NCBI GenBank assembly: GCA_902514945.1
Contig: CABXSO010000002.1
Location: 1 to 64,000, forward strand
Direction: 5' to 3'
Source: an uncultured Pelagibacteraceae bacterium
GTDB lineage: Bacteria; Pseudomonadota; Alphaproteobacteria; Pelagibacterales; Pelagibacteraceae
Length of the DNA: 64,000 nt
Under the pieces are notes generated by a model. The model saw nothing but the letters and a program-made list of their open reading frames with translations. It was not told where the DNA came from and did not search any database. Position 1 is the first letter of the stretch. Each line of letters opens with the position of its first letter. The translations under genes were made by a program, and so were the position numbers. Of the stretch, positions 53,686-63,541 are shown piece after piece.

Positions 53686-54785
53686 TAAATTAATTCCTGT
53701 TTTTTAATTTTAATTCCATATCCATCTAAACCAATAACTTTTTTAAGTGATCTGGTTATTAATATCATATTTTTAATATTTAGATCTTTAATTATTTGAG
53801 CACCAATACCATAATTTTTAATTGATTTATCACCTCCTTTTTTTTCAAATTCTTTATTTTTATATTTCTTCAAAGTTTGTGTAACAGATCTTAAATTTGT
53901 ATCTTTAATAAATATTAAAACACAATTTTGATATTTTTTGAAATAATTAAGAGTTTTATTAAATGAATTAGGTAATTTTTGATTAATCAAATAATTTTGT
54001 ACAATGTTAGACGAAATTACTCTCACTCTTGGTGTTATACCCTTTTTGATCTTACCTTTTATAAGTGCAAAGTGTTCAGAGCCATCTAATAAGTTTTCGT
54101 AAATTTTAATTTTATATTTTTGTTTTTTTACAATAATTTGACTTTGTTTTTTTAGTTTAACAAGTTTTTCTTTTTTTAATCTGTAGGCAATTAAATCTTC
54201 AATTTTTGCAATTTTAAGTTTATGTTTCTTCGCAAAATTAAATAAATTTTGACCCCTAGCCATTGTTCCATCCTCATTCATGATTTCGCATATGACTGCT
54301 GAATTATTTTTTTTTGCTAATCTAGAAATATCTACAGATGCCTCGGTATGACCTGCTCTAACAAGAACACCCCCATCCTTAGCTATTATGGGGAAAACGT
54401 GACCAGGAGAAACGATCTCATTTTTCTTTACGTTTCTTTTTGATGCAATTTTAATGGTCCTCGCTCTATCTTTAGCAGAAATACCTGTAGTAATTCCCTT
54501 TTTAGCCTCGATAGAAATTGTAAATGCAGTATTGTTTCTAGATTGATTAACCGGTGACATAAGAGATAGATTTAATTTTTTTGCTTGTAGCGAGTCAAGT
54601 GCAAGACAAATTAGACCTCTTCCATATTTAGCCATGAAATTAATATTTTTTGAATTGGTATCTGATGACGAAATTACTAAATCACCCTCATTTTCTCTTT
54701 TTTCATCATCAACTAATATGAACATCCCACCTTTTTTAGCTACGGATATAATGGTTTCAATTGGTGCAAAATTATTTTTTATCAT
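53685..54785 (-). CDS. ribB: 3,4-dihydroxy-2-butanone-4-phosphate synthase with degenerate RibA-like domain
   Basis: N-terminal domain (about 1-205) is a complete RibB: 'LVDDEKRENEGDLVIS', 'GHVFPIIAKDGGVLVRAGHTEAS' region and 'CEIMNEDGTMAR'. It converts ribulose 5-phosphate to the four-carbon precursor of riboflavin. The C-terminal domain (about 206-366) aligns with GTP cyclohydrolase II but lacks its zinc cysteines and the QEGRGIGL motif, while keeping 'NYGIGAQIIKDLNIKNMILIT' structure. It should not act as RibA. Such RibBX-type fusions are known in proteobacteria. Overlaps ribE by 14 nt. Confidence 0.92.
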   Translation of the reverse strand: MIKNNFAPIETIISVAKKGGMFILVDDEKRENEGDLVISSSDTNSKNINFMAKYGRGLICLALDSLQAKKLNLSLMSPVNQSRNNTAFTISIEAKKGITTGISAKDRARTIKIASKRNVKKNEIVSPGHVFPIIAKDGGVLVRAGHTEASVDISRLAKKNNSAVICEIMNEDGTMARGQNLFNFAKKHKLKIAKIEDLIAYRLKKEKLVKLKKQSQIIVKKQKYKIKIYENLLDGSEHFALIKGKIKKGITPRVRVISSNIVQNYLINQKLPNSFNKTLNYFKKYQNCVLIFIKDTNLRSVTQTLKKYKNKEFEKKGGDKSIKNYGIGAQIIKDLNIKNMILITRSLKKVIGLDGYGIKIKKQELI

Positions 54786-55365
54786 GAAAATAATTTCTAA
54801 CGTATTTAGATAATATATCTATCTCAATATTCACTAAGTCTGATTTGTTTAACATCGATAGATTCGTTTCTTTATAAGTGTGTGGAATAATCCAAATTTG
54901 AAAACCTCTTTTAGTAACTTTTGATATAGTAAGTGAAATACCGTTCACACAAATTGATGCCTTTTCAATAAGATTATTTCTCTCTTTTTTGGGAATTTCA
55001 AAATCAAAAAGGTAAGATTTATCAATCTTTGTTATATTCAAAATTTTTGCGACTGTATCAACGTGGCCTTGGCATATATGACCAGAAATTTTTGTTCCGT
55101 ATTTTAAAGGCAGTTCTAAATTAATTTTATCACTATTTTTCAAAAATTTAAATTTTGACCGCGAAATGGTTTCTTTAGAAAGGTAAAACTCCATAATCTT
55201 TGATTTATATGAAATTAATGTCAAACAAACGCCATCACAGGCAATTGATAAACCCATATCCTTCTTTGAAATCTTTAGATTGGTTTTTATAAATAAATTT
55301 ATACCTTTTGATCTTTTTTTTATCTTTGAAACAACACCCTGATTATATATTATTCCATTAAACAT
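54772..55365 (-). CDS. ribE: Riboflavin synthase, alpha type
   Basis: Last riboflavin step: dismutates two lumazines into riboflavin. Two lumazine-binding repeats are seen: 'MFNGIIYNQGVVSKIKKR' with 'GVCLTLI', and 'GHICQGHVDTVAKIL' with 'GISLTIS'. 197 residues, normal. It lies 1 bp after ribD and overlaps ribB, so the riboflavin genes are co-transcribed. Confidence 0.96.
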   Translation of the reverse strand: MFNGIIYNQGVVSKIKKRSKGINLFIKTNLKISKKDMGLSIACDGVCLTLISYKSKIMEFYLSKETISRSKFKFLKNSDKINLELPLKYGTKISGHICQGHVDTVAKILNITKIDKSYLFDFEIPKKERNNLIEKASICVNGISLTISKVTKRGFQIWIIPHTYKETNLSMLNKSDLVNIEIDILSKYVRNYFHDKK

Positions 55366-55366
55366 A

Positions 55367-56473
55367 TTATCTCTTAAATAATGTAATTTTGTCTTTTCCT
55401 AATTTTAAATTTAATTTAATTTTTTTTTTATATTTTTCTCTTAATAAATCAAAATCATTAAATTTCAAATAATCAGAGAATTTTGAGAGAGTTCTTTGAC
55501 CTTTATACAAATAAAACTCATTAAAAACTCTTTTCTTTAAGAGATTATTAGTCAATACACCTCCCCCTTCAATCAATAAATTTCTACAACCCATTTTAAA
55601 TAATTTTTTTAAAATATCTTGAAAATCAAAGTTTTTATCTTTGTTGACTCTTGATCTTACAAGTAAAATCTTTTTTTTTTTAAAACTTAAAATTTTTGAT
55701 TTACTTGCTTCGTTATAAAATATTATTGTGTTATTTTTTTTTGCATTTGTAATTATGTACTTATTGAGTTTACTATTTAGTTTATTATCTAAAATTATTC
55801 TTTTTGGTGAAAAACTTTCTAATCCTTTTAATCTACAGTTGAGTTTTGGGTTATCTTTATTTAACGTTCTGTATGAGATTAAAATAGAGTCGTTTTTGTA
55901 TCTTAAAAGATGAGTGAATTTATCTGAATAATTATTTGTAATTTTTCGACTTATGTTGCTATAAATAAGATTATTTCTAGAGACAGCAATCTTTCCTGTG
56001 ACATACGGAAGTTTATTTTTTCTGTTAATATTATAAGATTTATAAAAATCTTTTGATAAACTTTTTAAAAGTCCTCTATTGACCTTTATTTTATTCTTAG
56101 TTAAAATTTTAAAACTTTTTCCTTTTACTTTTTTATCAATATCCTCAGTTGGATAATAAACTTGACTAATACCGCTTTTAATAATTTTATTTGTACATGG
56201 CGGTGTTTTTCCATAATGATTGCATGGTTCAAGTGTAACATACATTTTAGAACCATTTAAATTTTCATGGCAATCTTTAATTGTATTGTATTCCGCATGT
56301 GGTCTACCTCCTAAACCGGTTCGACCAACTGAAATTATTTGATTTTTTTTAGTAATTACACAACCTACAGCTGGATTATCTCCGGTGAGACCTTTGCGTG
56401 AACTTGCTAAATTAAAAGCAAGTTTCATTAAATACTTATCTTGTAATGTAAATTTATCTTTTTTTGTAGACAT
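55367..56473 (-). CDS. ribD: Bifunctional riboflavin deaminase/reductase RibD
   Basis: Carries out two middle steps of riboflavin synthesis. The N-terminal deaminase holds the zinc site '[10 protein letters not shown]' and '[16 protein letters not shown]'. The C-terminal reductase (about 150-368) shows '[12 protein letters not shown]' and '[15 protein letters not shown]'. The length of 368 is usual. Its start overlaps the nrdR end by 20 nt. Confidence 0.95.
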   Translation of the reverse strand: MSTKKDKFTLQDKYLMKLAFNLASSRKGLTGDNPAVGCVITKKNQIISVGRTGLGGRPHAEYNTIKDCHENLNGSKMYVTLEPCNHYGKTPPCTNKIIKSGISQVYYPTEDIDKKVKGKSFKILTKNKIKVNRGLLKSLSKDFYKSYNINRKNKLPYVTGKIAVSRNNLIYSNISRKITNNYSDKFTHLLRYKNDSILISYRTLNKDNPKLNCRLKGLESFSPKRIILDNKLNSKLNKYIITNAKKNNTIIFYNEASKSKILSFKKKKILLVRSRVNKDKNFDFQDILKKLFKMGCRNLLIEGGGVLTNNLLKKRVFNEFYLYKGQRTLSKFSDYLKFNDFDLLREKYKKKIKLNLKLGKDKITLFKR

Positions 56474-56912
56474 CTAATTTGTCCACAAATTGTACAAAAT
56501 CTTTTTCTTCTCGAAAATTTCTGTATACAGAGGCGAAACGAACATAAGCAACAGGATCTAACTCTTTTAATCCCTCCATAACCATTGTTCCTATAGTATT
56601 TGTTGAAATCTCACTTTGTCCAAGTTCTTCCAAGGTTCTAGAAATTTTACTAATAAATTTTTCAGTAGTTTCAGTATCTATTGGACGTTTTTTCATAGCT
56701 ATATAAATTGACTTTGATAATTTGTCTCTATCAAATGCAGATTTTCTTCCATTCTTTTTGATTACCATAATTTCCCTAAATTGAACTCTCTCAAATGTAG
56801 TAAAACGCGCACCACATACACAAAGTCTTCTTCTTCTTATTGCTGTTCCATCTTCTGTAGGTCTAGAGTCGACAACAGAGGTCTCCCCTTTTTTACATAT
56901 TGAACAAATCAT
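56454..56912 (-). CDS. nrdR: Ribonucleotide reductase regulator NrdR
   Basis: ATP/dATP-sensing repressor of ribonucleotide reductase genes. A zinc ribbon ('[13 protein letters not shown]', '[19 protein letters not shown]') is followed by an ATP-cone ('[16 protein letters not shown]', '[15 protein letters not shown]'). 152 residues. It lies between glyA and ribD, as in many alphaproteobacteria. NrdR boxes were not searched. Confidence 0.97.
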   Translation of the reverse strand: MICSICKKGETSVVDSRPTEDGTAIRRRRLCVCGARFTTFERVQFREIMVIKKNGRKSAFDRDKLSKSIYIAMKKRPIDTETTEKFISKISRTLEELGQSEISTNTIGTMVMEGLKELDPVAYVRFASVYRNFREEKDFVQFVDKLDVYKKR

Positions 56913-56915
56913 TTA

Positions 56916-58223
56916 CTATAAGTTCTTATATATCGGAAACGATGAGGTTAAAGATATAACCTCATTTTTTACTTCATTTTCAATCTTACTATTGTCTGTT
57001 GGATTTTCTGATAGGCCCTTAATTGTTTTTGTAATTAATTCACCTACTGTTTTGAATTCATTTAAACCAAAACCTCTTGTGGTTGCCGCTTGCGTCCCAA
57101 GTCTAATACCAGAAGTAATCATTGGTTTTTCTGTATCGAAAGGAATACCGTTTTTATTGCAAGTAATATTTGCTCTAGATAAACTTTCAGCTGCAAGATT
57201 ACCTTTTACATTGTAAGGTCTTAAATCTACTAACATTAAATGTGTATCTGTTCCATTTGAATAAATTTTAAATCCGTTGTTTTTTAAAGTTTCTGCTAAA
57301 ATTTTAGCATTAGCTAAAACTGTTTTTATGTAATCTTTAAACTCTGGCTGTAAAGCTTCAAGAAATCCTGCAGCTTTAGCTGCAATGATGTGCATTAAAG
57401 GTCCACCTTGATAACCAGGAAATACAGCTGTATTAAATTTTTTAGCAAGATCCTCGTGGTTAGTTAAAATTATTCCACCCCTCGCACTTCTGAAAACTTT
57501 ATGAGTTGTTGAAGTGACTACATGAGCATGATCACAAGGATTGGGGTAACCTTTACCAGCAACTAAACCTGAAAAATGTGCCATATCTACCATTAAATAA
57601 GCACCAACTTTATCAGCAATTTCTCTAAATCTCTTGAAATCTATAACTCTTGAGTAAGCACTCCCGCCAGCTATGATAAGTTTTGGTTTATGCTCTAATG
57701 CAAGTTTTTCAACATTATCGTAATCAATTAATTCAGATACTTTATCTACATCATAACCAATCGCATTAAACCATTTACCTGACATTGAAATTTTTAATCC
57801 ATGGGTAATATGTCCACCAGAATTTAAACTCATCCCCATGAAAGTATCACCAGGATTTAATAAAGCTAAAAAGACTGCGCCGTTTGCTTGCGCACCTGAA
57901 TGTGGTTGAGAGTTAGCAAACTTACAATTAAATAATTTTTTTAATCTATCATTAGCAAGACTTTCCGCTACGTCAACGTGCTCGCATCCATTATAATAAC
58001 GTTTGCCAGGATAGCCTTCAGCATACTTATTAGTTAATACAGAACCCTGAGCTTCTAATACGGCCTGTGAAACAATATTTTCTGATGCAATTAATTCAAT
58101 ATGTTGTTGCTGTCTTAAAAGTTCATCTTGAATAGCTTTATAAATTTCAGGATCTTTTACAGATAAACTATCCTCAAAGAAACTTTTGTAACTATCGTTC
58201 AAATAATTTTTTTCACTAGACAT
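56916..58223 (-). CDS. glyA: Serine hydroxymethyltransferase
   Basis: PLP enzyme interconverting serine and glycine with transfer of a one-carbon unit to tetrahydrofolate. Family marks: '[20 protein letters not shown]' (residue 36 on), '[17 protein letters not shown]', '[17 protein letters not shown]' with the PLP lysine, and '[16 protein letters not shown]'. Length (435) normal. No glycine riboswitch is visible in the 3-bp gap to rpiB, so it shares the upstream promoter. Confidence 0.98.
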   Translation of the reverse strand: MSSEKNYLNDSYKSFFEDSLSVKDPEIYKAIQDELLRQQQHIELIASENIVSQAVLEAQGSVLTNKYAEGYPGKRYYNGCEHVDVAESLANDRLKKLFNCKFANSQPHSGAQANGAVFLALLNPGDTFMGMSLNSGGHITHGLKISMSGKWFNAIGYDVDKVSELIDYDNVEKLALEHKPKLIIAGGSAYSRVIDFKRFREIADKVGAYLMVDMAHFSGLVAGKGYPNPCDHAHVVTSTTHKVFRSARGGIILTNHEDLAKKFNTAVFPGYQGGPLMHIIAAKAAGFLEALQPEFKDYIKTVLANAKILAETLKNNGFKIYSNGTDTHLMLVDLRPYNVKGNLAAESLSRANITCNKNGIPFDTEKPMITSGIRLGTQAATTRGFGLNEFKTVGELITKTIKGLSENPTDNSKIENEVKNEVISLTSSFPIYKNL

Positions 58224-58226
58224 AAT

Positions 58227-58652
58227 TTATATCTTTTTTATTCTTTTTAAGTGTCTTCCACCATCGAAACCTGTTTTTAAAAAAATACTCACAAATTTCA
58301 AGGCATTTTTTTTACTAATCAACCTTGATCCCAATGTAATGATATTTGCATCATTATGCAATCTGGATAATTTTGTTGATTTTGCATTGAAACACTGTGC
58401 TGCACGTACGTTTTTATGCTTATTTGCCGCAATATTCATCCCAGTTCCGGATCCACACACAAGAATTCCAACATTATTCTTATTAATTTTTACTTTTTTA
58501 GCTAATTTGTGGGCATAGTCAGGATAATCAACTCTATTATCATTAATTGGGCCTAAGTCCTCAAATTTTAATTTTTTTTTTTTTAGTGAAATTTTAATGT
58601 CCTCTTTTAATTTAAATCCAGCATGATCAGATGAGATAAAAATTTTTTTCAA
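58227..58652 (-). CDS. rpiB: Ribose-5-phosphate isomerase B
   Basis: Interconverts ribose 5-phosphate and ribulose 5-phosphate, the latter feeding RibB nearby. 'FISSDHAGFKLKEDI', the catalytic Cys loop 'GILVCGSGTGMNIAANK', and 'NIITLGSRLI' mark the RpiB/LacAB family. 141 residues. One base separates it from the oxygenase-like gene upstream. In alphaproteobacteria rpiB-glyA-nrdR is a conserved block. Confidence 0.96.
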   Translation of the reverse strand: MKKIFISSDHAGFKLKEDIKISLKKKKLKFEDLGPINDNRVDYPDYAHKLAKKVKINKNNVGILVCGSGTGMNIAANKHKNVRAAQCFNAKSTKLSRLHNDANIITLGSRLISKKNALKFVSIFLKTGFDGGRHLKRIKKI

Positions 58653-58653
58653 A

Positions 58654-59292
58654 TTAGTTAAATTTATAATCTAAAACACATGCAACTAAATGTATTCTAT
58701 TTTCTTCGCCACCATTAAATGCATTGTGATATTTTGTGTTATTTGTAATCCAAACTGATCCATCTGCTGACATATGCTGAGCTACATTGTCTATAACCAT
58801 TATACACCCTGGATTAGTAATGATGGGTATATGTAATCTTGGTTCTGGATCTCTATGCCAACTCAAAGTAGATCGAGGTTCTTTGAGTAAAATTCTCATT
58901 CTACCTAATTTATACTTAGTTGATAAAACATCATACACATGTTTAAAATATGTATTTTCGTAATCTTTTATAAACTCAGAATAAGCTGATTCATCAATTG
59001 TTTGGTCTCTGACAACTTCTTTGCCTGACTTGTCAGGTTTCGTCCAATACACACCTCTAGCTTTATTTCCTTTTATAGAGTCTGGATCACCAGGTATTTG
59101 TGTTAAGGATATGGCTCCAAAGTGAGTAACGCCTGCATCTTCAAATTTTTTAATTTGAATTATTTGATTATAAGCCTCTTGAAGTTTTAATATGTCAAAT
59201 TTAAGTTCTTGTTTTTGAAAGTCTCTAAAATCCAAAACTCTCTCATTTTTTTTTATATCTAAATTTATAACTTTTGTATTTTCTTTTTCCAT
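58654..59292 (-). CDS. Aspartyl/asparaginyl beta-hydroxylase-like 2-oxoglutarate oxygenase
   Basis: A 212-residue soluble protein whose C-terminal half has a cupin-type iron site: 'TLSWHRDPEPRLHIPI' (H-x-D), then 'VWITNNTKYHNAFNGGEENRIHLV' region with the distal His and the 2-oxoglutarate-binding Arg. The N-terminal 100 residues are unfamiliar, with 'GAISLTQIPGDPDS'. This suggests an Fe(II)/2-oxoglutarate hydroxylase, but the substrate is unknown. First gene of the rpiB-glyA unit, divergent from hemB. Confidence 0.75.
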   Translation of the reverse strand: MEKENTKVINLDIKKNERVLDFRDFQKQELKFDILKLQEAYNQIIQIKKFEDAGVTHFGAISLTQIPGDPDSIKGNKARGVYWTKPDKSGKEVVRDQTIDESAYSEFIKDYENTYFKHVYDVLSTKYKLGRMRILLKEPRSTLSWHRDPEPRLHIPIITNPGCIMVIDNVAQHMSADGSVWITNNTKYHNAFNGGEENRIHLVACVLDYKFN

Positions 59293-59365
59293 CTTGGTTG
59301 CTTTGTATTCTTTTTGTTATATATGTGTATATTACATTTGTCGCATATTTTAAATATATATAGTT

Positions 59366-60355
59366 ATGATTACAGGAAAATATCCTAATTTAAGACTAAG
59401 AAGAAGCAGGAGATACAATTGGTCTAGAAGACTAATAGCTGAAAATAATTTATCTGCAAGTGACTTTATCTTGCCAATATTTCTTACTGAAGGGAAAAAT
59501 AAGATACAATCGATCAAATCTATGCCTAATGTTAATAGATACTCTATTAATAACTTAGGTGGAATTTTAGATCGTGCTATAAAAAATAAGATACCAATGG
59601 TTGCTTTATTCCCACATACATCAACAAAATTAAAAAATAATATAGGCAGTGAGTCCCTTAATGAGAATAATTTAGTTTGTAAAGCTATAAGATATATAAA
59701 AAATAGATATAAAGATAAAATTGGAATAATGTGTGATGTCGCTTTAGATCCTTATACATCACACGGACACGATGGTATTTTAAAATCTGGATATGTTTTA
59801 AACGATGAAACTATAGAGATATTGATAAATCAATCTTTGTTGCAAGCTCAGATGGGCTGCGATGTACTAGCACCATCTGATATGATGGATGGAAGAATTG
59901 GTAAAATTAGAAAAGTATTAGATAAAAAAAATTTTAAGAATGTCCAATTACTCTCATATGCTGTAAAATATTCATCTAGTTTTTATGGACCATTTAGGGA
60001 TGCTGTAGGATCAAAAATTGCTCTAAAAGGAAATAAAAAGACTTACCAAATGGACTTTAGAAATAGCGATGAAGCTCTTAGAGAAGTTGCTTTAGATATA
60101 AAAGAAGGAGCTGATATGGTTATGGTTAAACCAGGTTTACCATACCTAGATATAATAAAATCAGTTAAAGAAAAATTTAAAATTCCAGTATTTGCTTATC
60201 AGGTTTCTGGAGAATACAGCATGTTATCTAATGCAGTTAATAAAAAAATTATAGGAAAAGAGGCTATTTATGAAAATTTAATGAGCTTTAAAAGAGCTGG
60301 AGCAAATGCGATTGTTAGTTATTATGCTGACAAGTTAAATGAGATTTTACCCTGA
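59366..60355 (+). CDS. hemB: Porphobilinogen synthase (delta-aminolevulinate dehydratase)
   Basis: Joins two 5-aminolevulinate molecules in heme synthesis. Schiff-base lysines appear in 'LLSYAVKYSSSFYGPFRDA' region and 'ADMVMVKPGLPYLDI'. The metal region 'MCDVALDPYTSHGHDG' lacks the cysteine triad of zinc enzymes and has the aspartate-rich magnesium type. 'FAYQVSGEYSML' is also conserved. 329 residues. Overlaps recO on the other strand by 9 nt at the 3' ends. Confidence 0.97.
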   Translation: MITGKYPNLRLRRSRRYNWSRRLIAENNLSASDFILPIFLTEGKNKIQSIKSMPNVNRYSINNLGGILDRAIKNKIPMVALFPHTSTKLKNNIGSESLNENNLVCKAIRYIKNRYKDKIGIMCDVALDPYTSHGHDGILKSGYVLNDETIEILINQSLLQAQMGCDVLAPSDMMDGRIGKIRKVLDKKNFKNVQLLSYAVKYSSSFYGPFRDAVGSKIALKGNKKTYQMDFRNSDEALREVALDIKEGADMVMVKPGLPYLDIIKSVKEKFKIPVFAYQVSGEYSMLSNAVNKKIIGKEAIYENLMSFKRAGANAIVSYYADKLNEILP

Positions 60356-61036
60356 TAGCTTAATAGAATCTATAAAATGAGTTCTACTAATTGGATAATT
60401 TAAATTATTAGGTTGCAGAATATTTTTTTCTAAAAAATCACTTACTAATTGTAATCCTTTTAGAAGTGTATTCAAATCATCTACATGAAGATTTTTATCA
60501 ATCAAAAAATTTGGCACTACTTTTTTTTCGTTTTTAGACTTAACAACATATATAGTTTTATTATCAATTAATTCTTTGGTAACCAGGCTACTTAATTCTA
60601 GATCAAATCCTAGAACTTTAAGTAGCTCTAATTCCCAAAAAATATAATCTTTTAACCATTCATCCTTTGAAATGATGTAATAGAATTTTTCAATAAGGCC
60701 AAAAATATTTATATTTGACTGAGACTCTGCAGTTAGTAAACGAACTAAATTCATTACAGAATATATACAGCTAATTTTTTCACGATGTTCAAAATATATA
60801 GGTGAAAACGCATTTTGAATTTCTAATTTAAAATAACCTATTCTATTTTCAGATTTTGAGTTATAATTCACATGTAACTGGTTTCCAATTTGAAGATAAT
60901 TTTTTATTTTTTTTGAGGTTCCTCCAAAAACTAATCCTGTTACCTTACCATGATTCCTTGTGTAAATTTCTGAAATAAGTGAATTTTCGTTATATTTATT
61001 TTTAGAAACCAAAAAACCTGTGTCATCCCATTTCAT
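60347..61036 (-). CDS. recO: DNA repair protein RecO
   Basis: Loads RecA onto SSB-coated DNA with RecR in gap repair. The N-terminal OB fold shows 'DTGFLVSKNKYNENSLISEIYT' type text and 'HGKVTGLVFGG'; the helical C-terminus has 'FWELELLKVLGFDLELSS'. No zinc cysteines. 229 residues. Its ATG uses the last base of the rnc stop (TAATG). The era gene usually found between rnc and recO is absent. Confidence 0.93.
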   Translation of the reverse strand: MKWDDTGFLVSKNKYNENSLISEIYTRNHGKVTGLVFGGTSKKIKNYLQIGNQLHVNYNSKSENRIGYFKLEIQNAFSPIYFEHREKISCIYSVMNLVRLLTAESQSNINIFGLIEKFYYIISKDEWLKDYIFWELELLKVLGFDLELSSLVTKELIDNKTIYVVKSKNEKKVVPNFLIDKNLHVDDLNTLLKGLQLVSDFLEKNILQPNNLNYPISRTHFIDSIKLSG

Positions 61037-61701
61037 TATTTAAAATTCTTTTCTAAACAAAGGAATGCAGCACTTTGTTCAGCTTCTTTTTTGGATTTAC
61101 CCTCACCATTAAAAAATTTTGTGTTATCTAATTTCACCGCAACCTTAAAAATAGGTTTATGTCTTGGTCCAGTGTTGGATATAGTCTTATAGATAGGGAG
61201 TTTCTTAAATTTTTTTAAAGAAAATTCTTGAAGTTTGGTTTTTGCATCAATTTGAGTAATTGCACTTTTTTTAATTTTTTCTCTCCATAATTCCAAAATT
61301 ATTTTTTCAGTTATATTAAAGCCTTTTTCTAAATATATTGCACCAATTAAAGCTTCGCAACTGTCAGAAATAACTTTATCTTCGATATTAATTGGTTTAT
61401 TTTTTGGATTAAAAACTAAGATGTAGTTTTTCAAATCGATGTATTCAGCTATTTCTAAGCACGCTTTTTTATTTACTAAAGATGCGTACTTTTTATCTAA
61501 GATACCCTCTTTTTCATTAGGATATATCTCTAAAAGTTTTTTAGCGATTATTAATCCTAATACTCTGTCACCTAAAAATTCCATTTTTTCATTATTATTT
61601 AATTTGTTAAAACTCTTGTGAGTAAGACTGGTAATAAGTAAATTTTTATTTTTAAATTTAATATTTATTTTTTTTTCAAGTTTAGAGTAGTCAATTTTCA
61701 T
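61036..61701 (-). CDS. rnc: Ribonuclease III
   Basis: Double-strand RNA endonuclease for rRNA and mRNA maturation. The signature is 'NNEKMEFLGDRVLGLIIAKKL'-like (seen at about residue 38) and the second acidic site 'SDSCEALIGAIYLEKG'. A C-terminal dsRNA-binding domain follows ('AKTKLQEFSLKK', 'GEGKSKKEAEQSAA'). 221 residues. It overlaps lepB by one base and recO by one. Confidence 0.97.
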   Translation of the reverse strand: MKIDYSKLEKKINIKFKNKNLLITSLTHKSFNKLNNNEKMEFLGDRVLGLIIAKKLLEIYPNEKEGILDKKYASLVNKKACLEIAEYIDLKNYILVFNPKNKPINIEDKVISDSCEALIGAIYLEKGFNITEKIILELWREKIKKSAITQIDAKTKLQEFSLKKFKKLPIYKTISNTGPRHKPIFKVAVKLDNTKFFNGEGKSKKEAEQSAAFLCLEKNFK

Positions 61702-62435
61702 TAGGTAATCTTTTTAAAAAATCTGTCAAAACGAATAGATTTATTCCATTTCCAGAATTCAAATATACTTCCTACTAATATATCAGATGAAAAAAAGATA
61801 AATCTCGCTTTTCCAACAAGATTGTTTTTATGAACGTAACCTACACTTGTTAAGAACCTACTATCTTTAGAACAATCTCTATTGTCCCCTAAGAAAAAAT
61901 AATGCTCCTCAGGAACAGTAAATATATCAGAATTCTTAAAGGTAAAATTTGTAAGATACACTGTTTTATGTGACTTTCCATTAGGTAGTTTTTCCTCAAA
62001 TGTAATAACATTAATTTTTTTATTGCCACAATATATTGTGTCAGTTTCAGATTTTTTAGATTTTATAATCTCACTATTATTTATAAATAAATTCGAATCT
62101 ATGAATTGAATTTGGTCGCCCGGGACTCCAATTAATCTTTTAATGTAATCAGTTCTGTTGTCTACCGGTGTTTTAAAAACTACTACATCTCCTCTTTCTG
62201 GTTCAGTAAATAAAATTCTATTATTAAAAATAGGAGGACTAAAAGGAAAAGAATGTTTGCTATAACCATAGGAATATTTTGTTACAAAAAGTCTATCCCC
62301 CACTAAAAGGTTAGGTTCCATAGATGAGGATGGAATATAAAAGGGTTGAATAAAAATAGACCTTATTAATACAGCAATAATAAGTGCATATAAAAGTGTT
62401 TTAAGATTTTCTAAGATAAATTTTTTATTAAACAT
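61701..62435 (-). CDS. lepB: Signal peptidase I
   Basis: Cleaves signal peptides of Sec and Tat substrates at the inner membrane. One N-terminal helix (about 12-30), then the catalytic serine in 'YIPSSSMEPNLLVGDRLFV', the general-base lysine in 'YIKRLIGVPGDQI', and 'FFLGDNRDCSKDSR'. 244 residues. Order acpS-lepB-rnc is conserved in alphaproteobacteria. Confidence 0.97.
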   Translation of the reverse strand: MFNKKFILENLKTLLYALIIAVLIRSIFIQPFYIPSSSMEPNLLVGDRLFVTKYSYGYSKHSFPFSPPIFNNRILFTEPERGDVVVFKTPVDNRTDYIKRLIGVPGDQIQFIDSNLFINNSEIIKSKKSETDTIYCGNKKINVITFEEKLPNGKSHKTVYLTNFTFKNSDIFTVPEEHYFFLGDNRDCSKDSRFLTSVGYVHKNNLVGKARFIFFSSDILVGSIFEFWKWNKSIRFDRFFKKIT

Positions 62436-62820
62436 TTTTTGTTTGTATCATTGTAAAAGCTATTGAATAATGTTTTTCATCTGAAACAGATAAGAAAATA
62501 TCAAAATTTTTTACTTTTTGATTTTTTAAGATTAACCTTTTTAATTTTTGGTTCAATCTATAATAGGGTTTTCCTAAATTATCATTTAAGATTTCAATAT
62601 CTTTAAAATTCAAACCCTCTCTAAAACCAGTTCCAAGAGCTTTAGAAAATGCCTCTTTGGCTGCAAATTTTTTTGCATAATAAGATGCTTTATTCTTTAT
62701 ATGTTTTGAATTTTTAATCTCTAGTAAAGTGAATAATCTTAAAAGAAAGTTTTTATTTTTAATGGATTCTTTTATTCTATCATTTTTAATTATATCAACG
62801 CCAATACCTAATATCTTCAT
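62428..62820 (-). CDS. acpS: Holo-ACP synthase
   Basis: Transfers phosphopantetheine from CoA to acyl carrier protein; uses CoA from the CoaD pathway. 'GIGVDIIKNDRIKES' (metal Asp) and 'AKKFAAKEAFSKALGTG' (metal Glu) are diagnostic. 130 residues. One base separates it from pdxJ and it overlaps lepB by 8 nt. Confidence 0.96.
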   Translation of the reverse strand: MKILGIGVDIIKNDRIKESIKNKNFLLRLFTLLEIKNSKHIKNKASYYAKKFAAKEAFSKALGTGFREGLNFKDIEILNDNLGKPYYRLNQKLKRLILKNQKVKNFDIFLSVSDEKHYSIAFTMIQTKNV

Positions 62821-62821
62821 G

Positions 62822-63541
62822 CTAACTCTTAATGATTTTTTTAAATTTTTTGATCACATTAGCAAAACCAAAAAAAATTGATTCTCCAATTATAAAATGA
62901 CCAATGTTAAATTCTTTTATTTCATTGATCCTCGATAATATTTTTGTTGACTTGTAATCCAAACCATGACCAGCATGAACTTCGATACCGTTTTTTGCAG
63001 CTAAGATAGAGCAATTTTTAATTTTTGATAATTCTTCATTGTAATTTTTTTTTGATTTAATTAAATTAGCAAAATAGCCTGTATGTATTTCAATACAATC
63101 AGCCCCAATATCTTTGGATAATTTGATATCTTTTATTTTAGGATTAATAAATAAACTTGTTCTTATTTTTTTTTGTTTAAATTTCGATACTATGTCTTTA
63201 AGTTTTTTTTTATTAGAAAAAAGATTTAGTCCTCCTTCTGTTGTAATTTCATTTCTATTTTCAGGTACAATACAAATATACTTTGGTTTGATTTTTAGAG
63301 CATTTTTAATAATACGTTTATTTGTCGAAATCTCTAAATTGACATTAAGTTTTTTTATTGAACAAATTCTCTTTGCATCTAAATCTCTTATGTGTCTTCT
63401 ATCTTCACGTAAGTGAATAGTTATTGAATCTGCTCCCTTTTTTTTTACAAATAGAGCTGCCTTATAAGGATCAGGATGAGTCTCACCTCTGGCGTTTCTT
63501 ACAGTAGCTACATGGTCGATGTTTACTCCTAGACGTTTCAC
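62822..63541 (-). CDS. pdxJ: Pyridoxine 5'-phosphate synthase
   Basis: Closes the pyridine ring of vitamin B6 from deoxyxylulose phosphate and amino-acetone phosphate. 'LGVNIDHVATVRNARGETHPDP' region at the start, 'ITIHLREDRRHI', and 'EVHAGHGLDYKS' are diagnostic. 239 residues. pdxJ-acpS is a conserved pair. PLP from this route serves metY and glyA in this window. Overlaps the pyrE end by 4 nt. Confidence 0.96.
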   Translation of the reverse strand: MKRLGVNIDHVATVRNARGETHPDPYKAALFVKKKGADSITIHLREDRRHIRDLDAKRICSIKKLNVNLEISTNKRIIKNALKIKPKYICIVPENRNEITTEGGLNLFSNKKKLKDIVSKFKQKKIRTSLFINPKIKDIKLSKDIGADCIEIHTGYFANLIKSKKNYNEELSKIKNCSILAAKNGIEVHAGHGLDYKSTKILSRINEIKEFNIGHFIIGESIFFGFANVIKKFKKIIKS

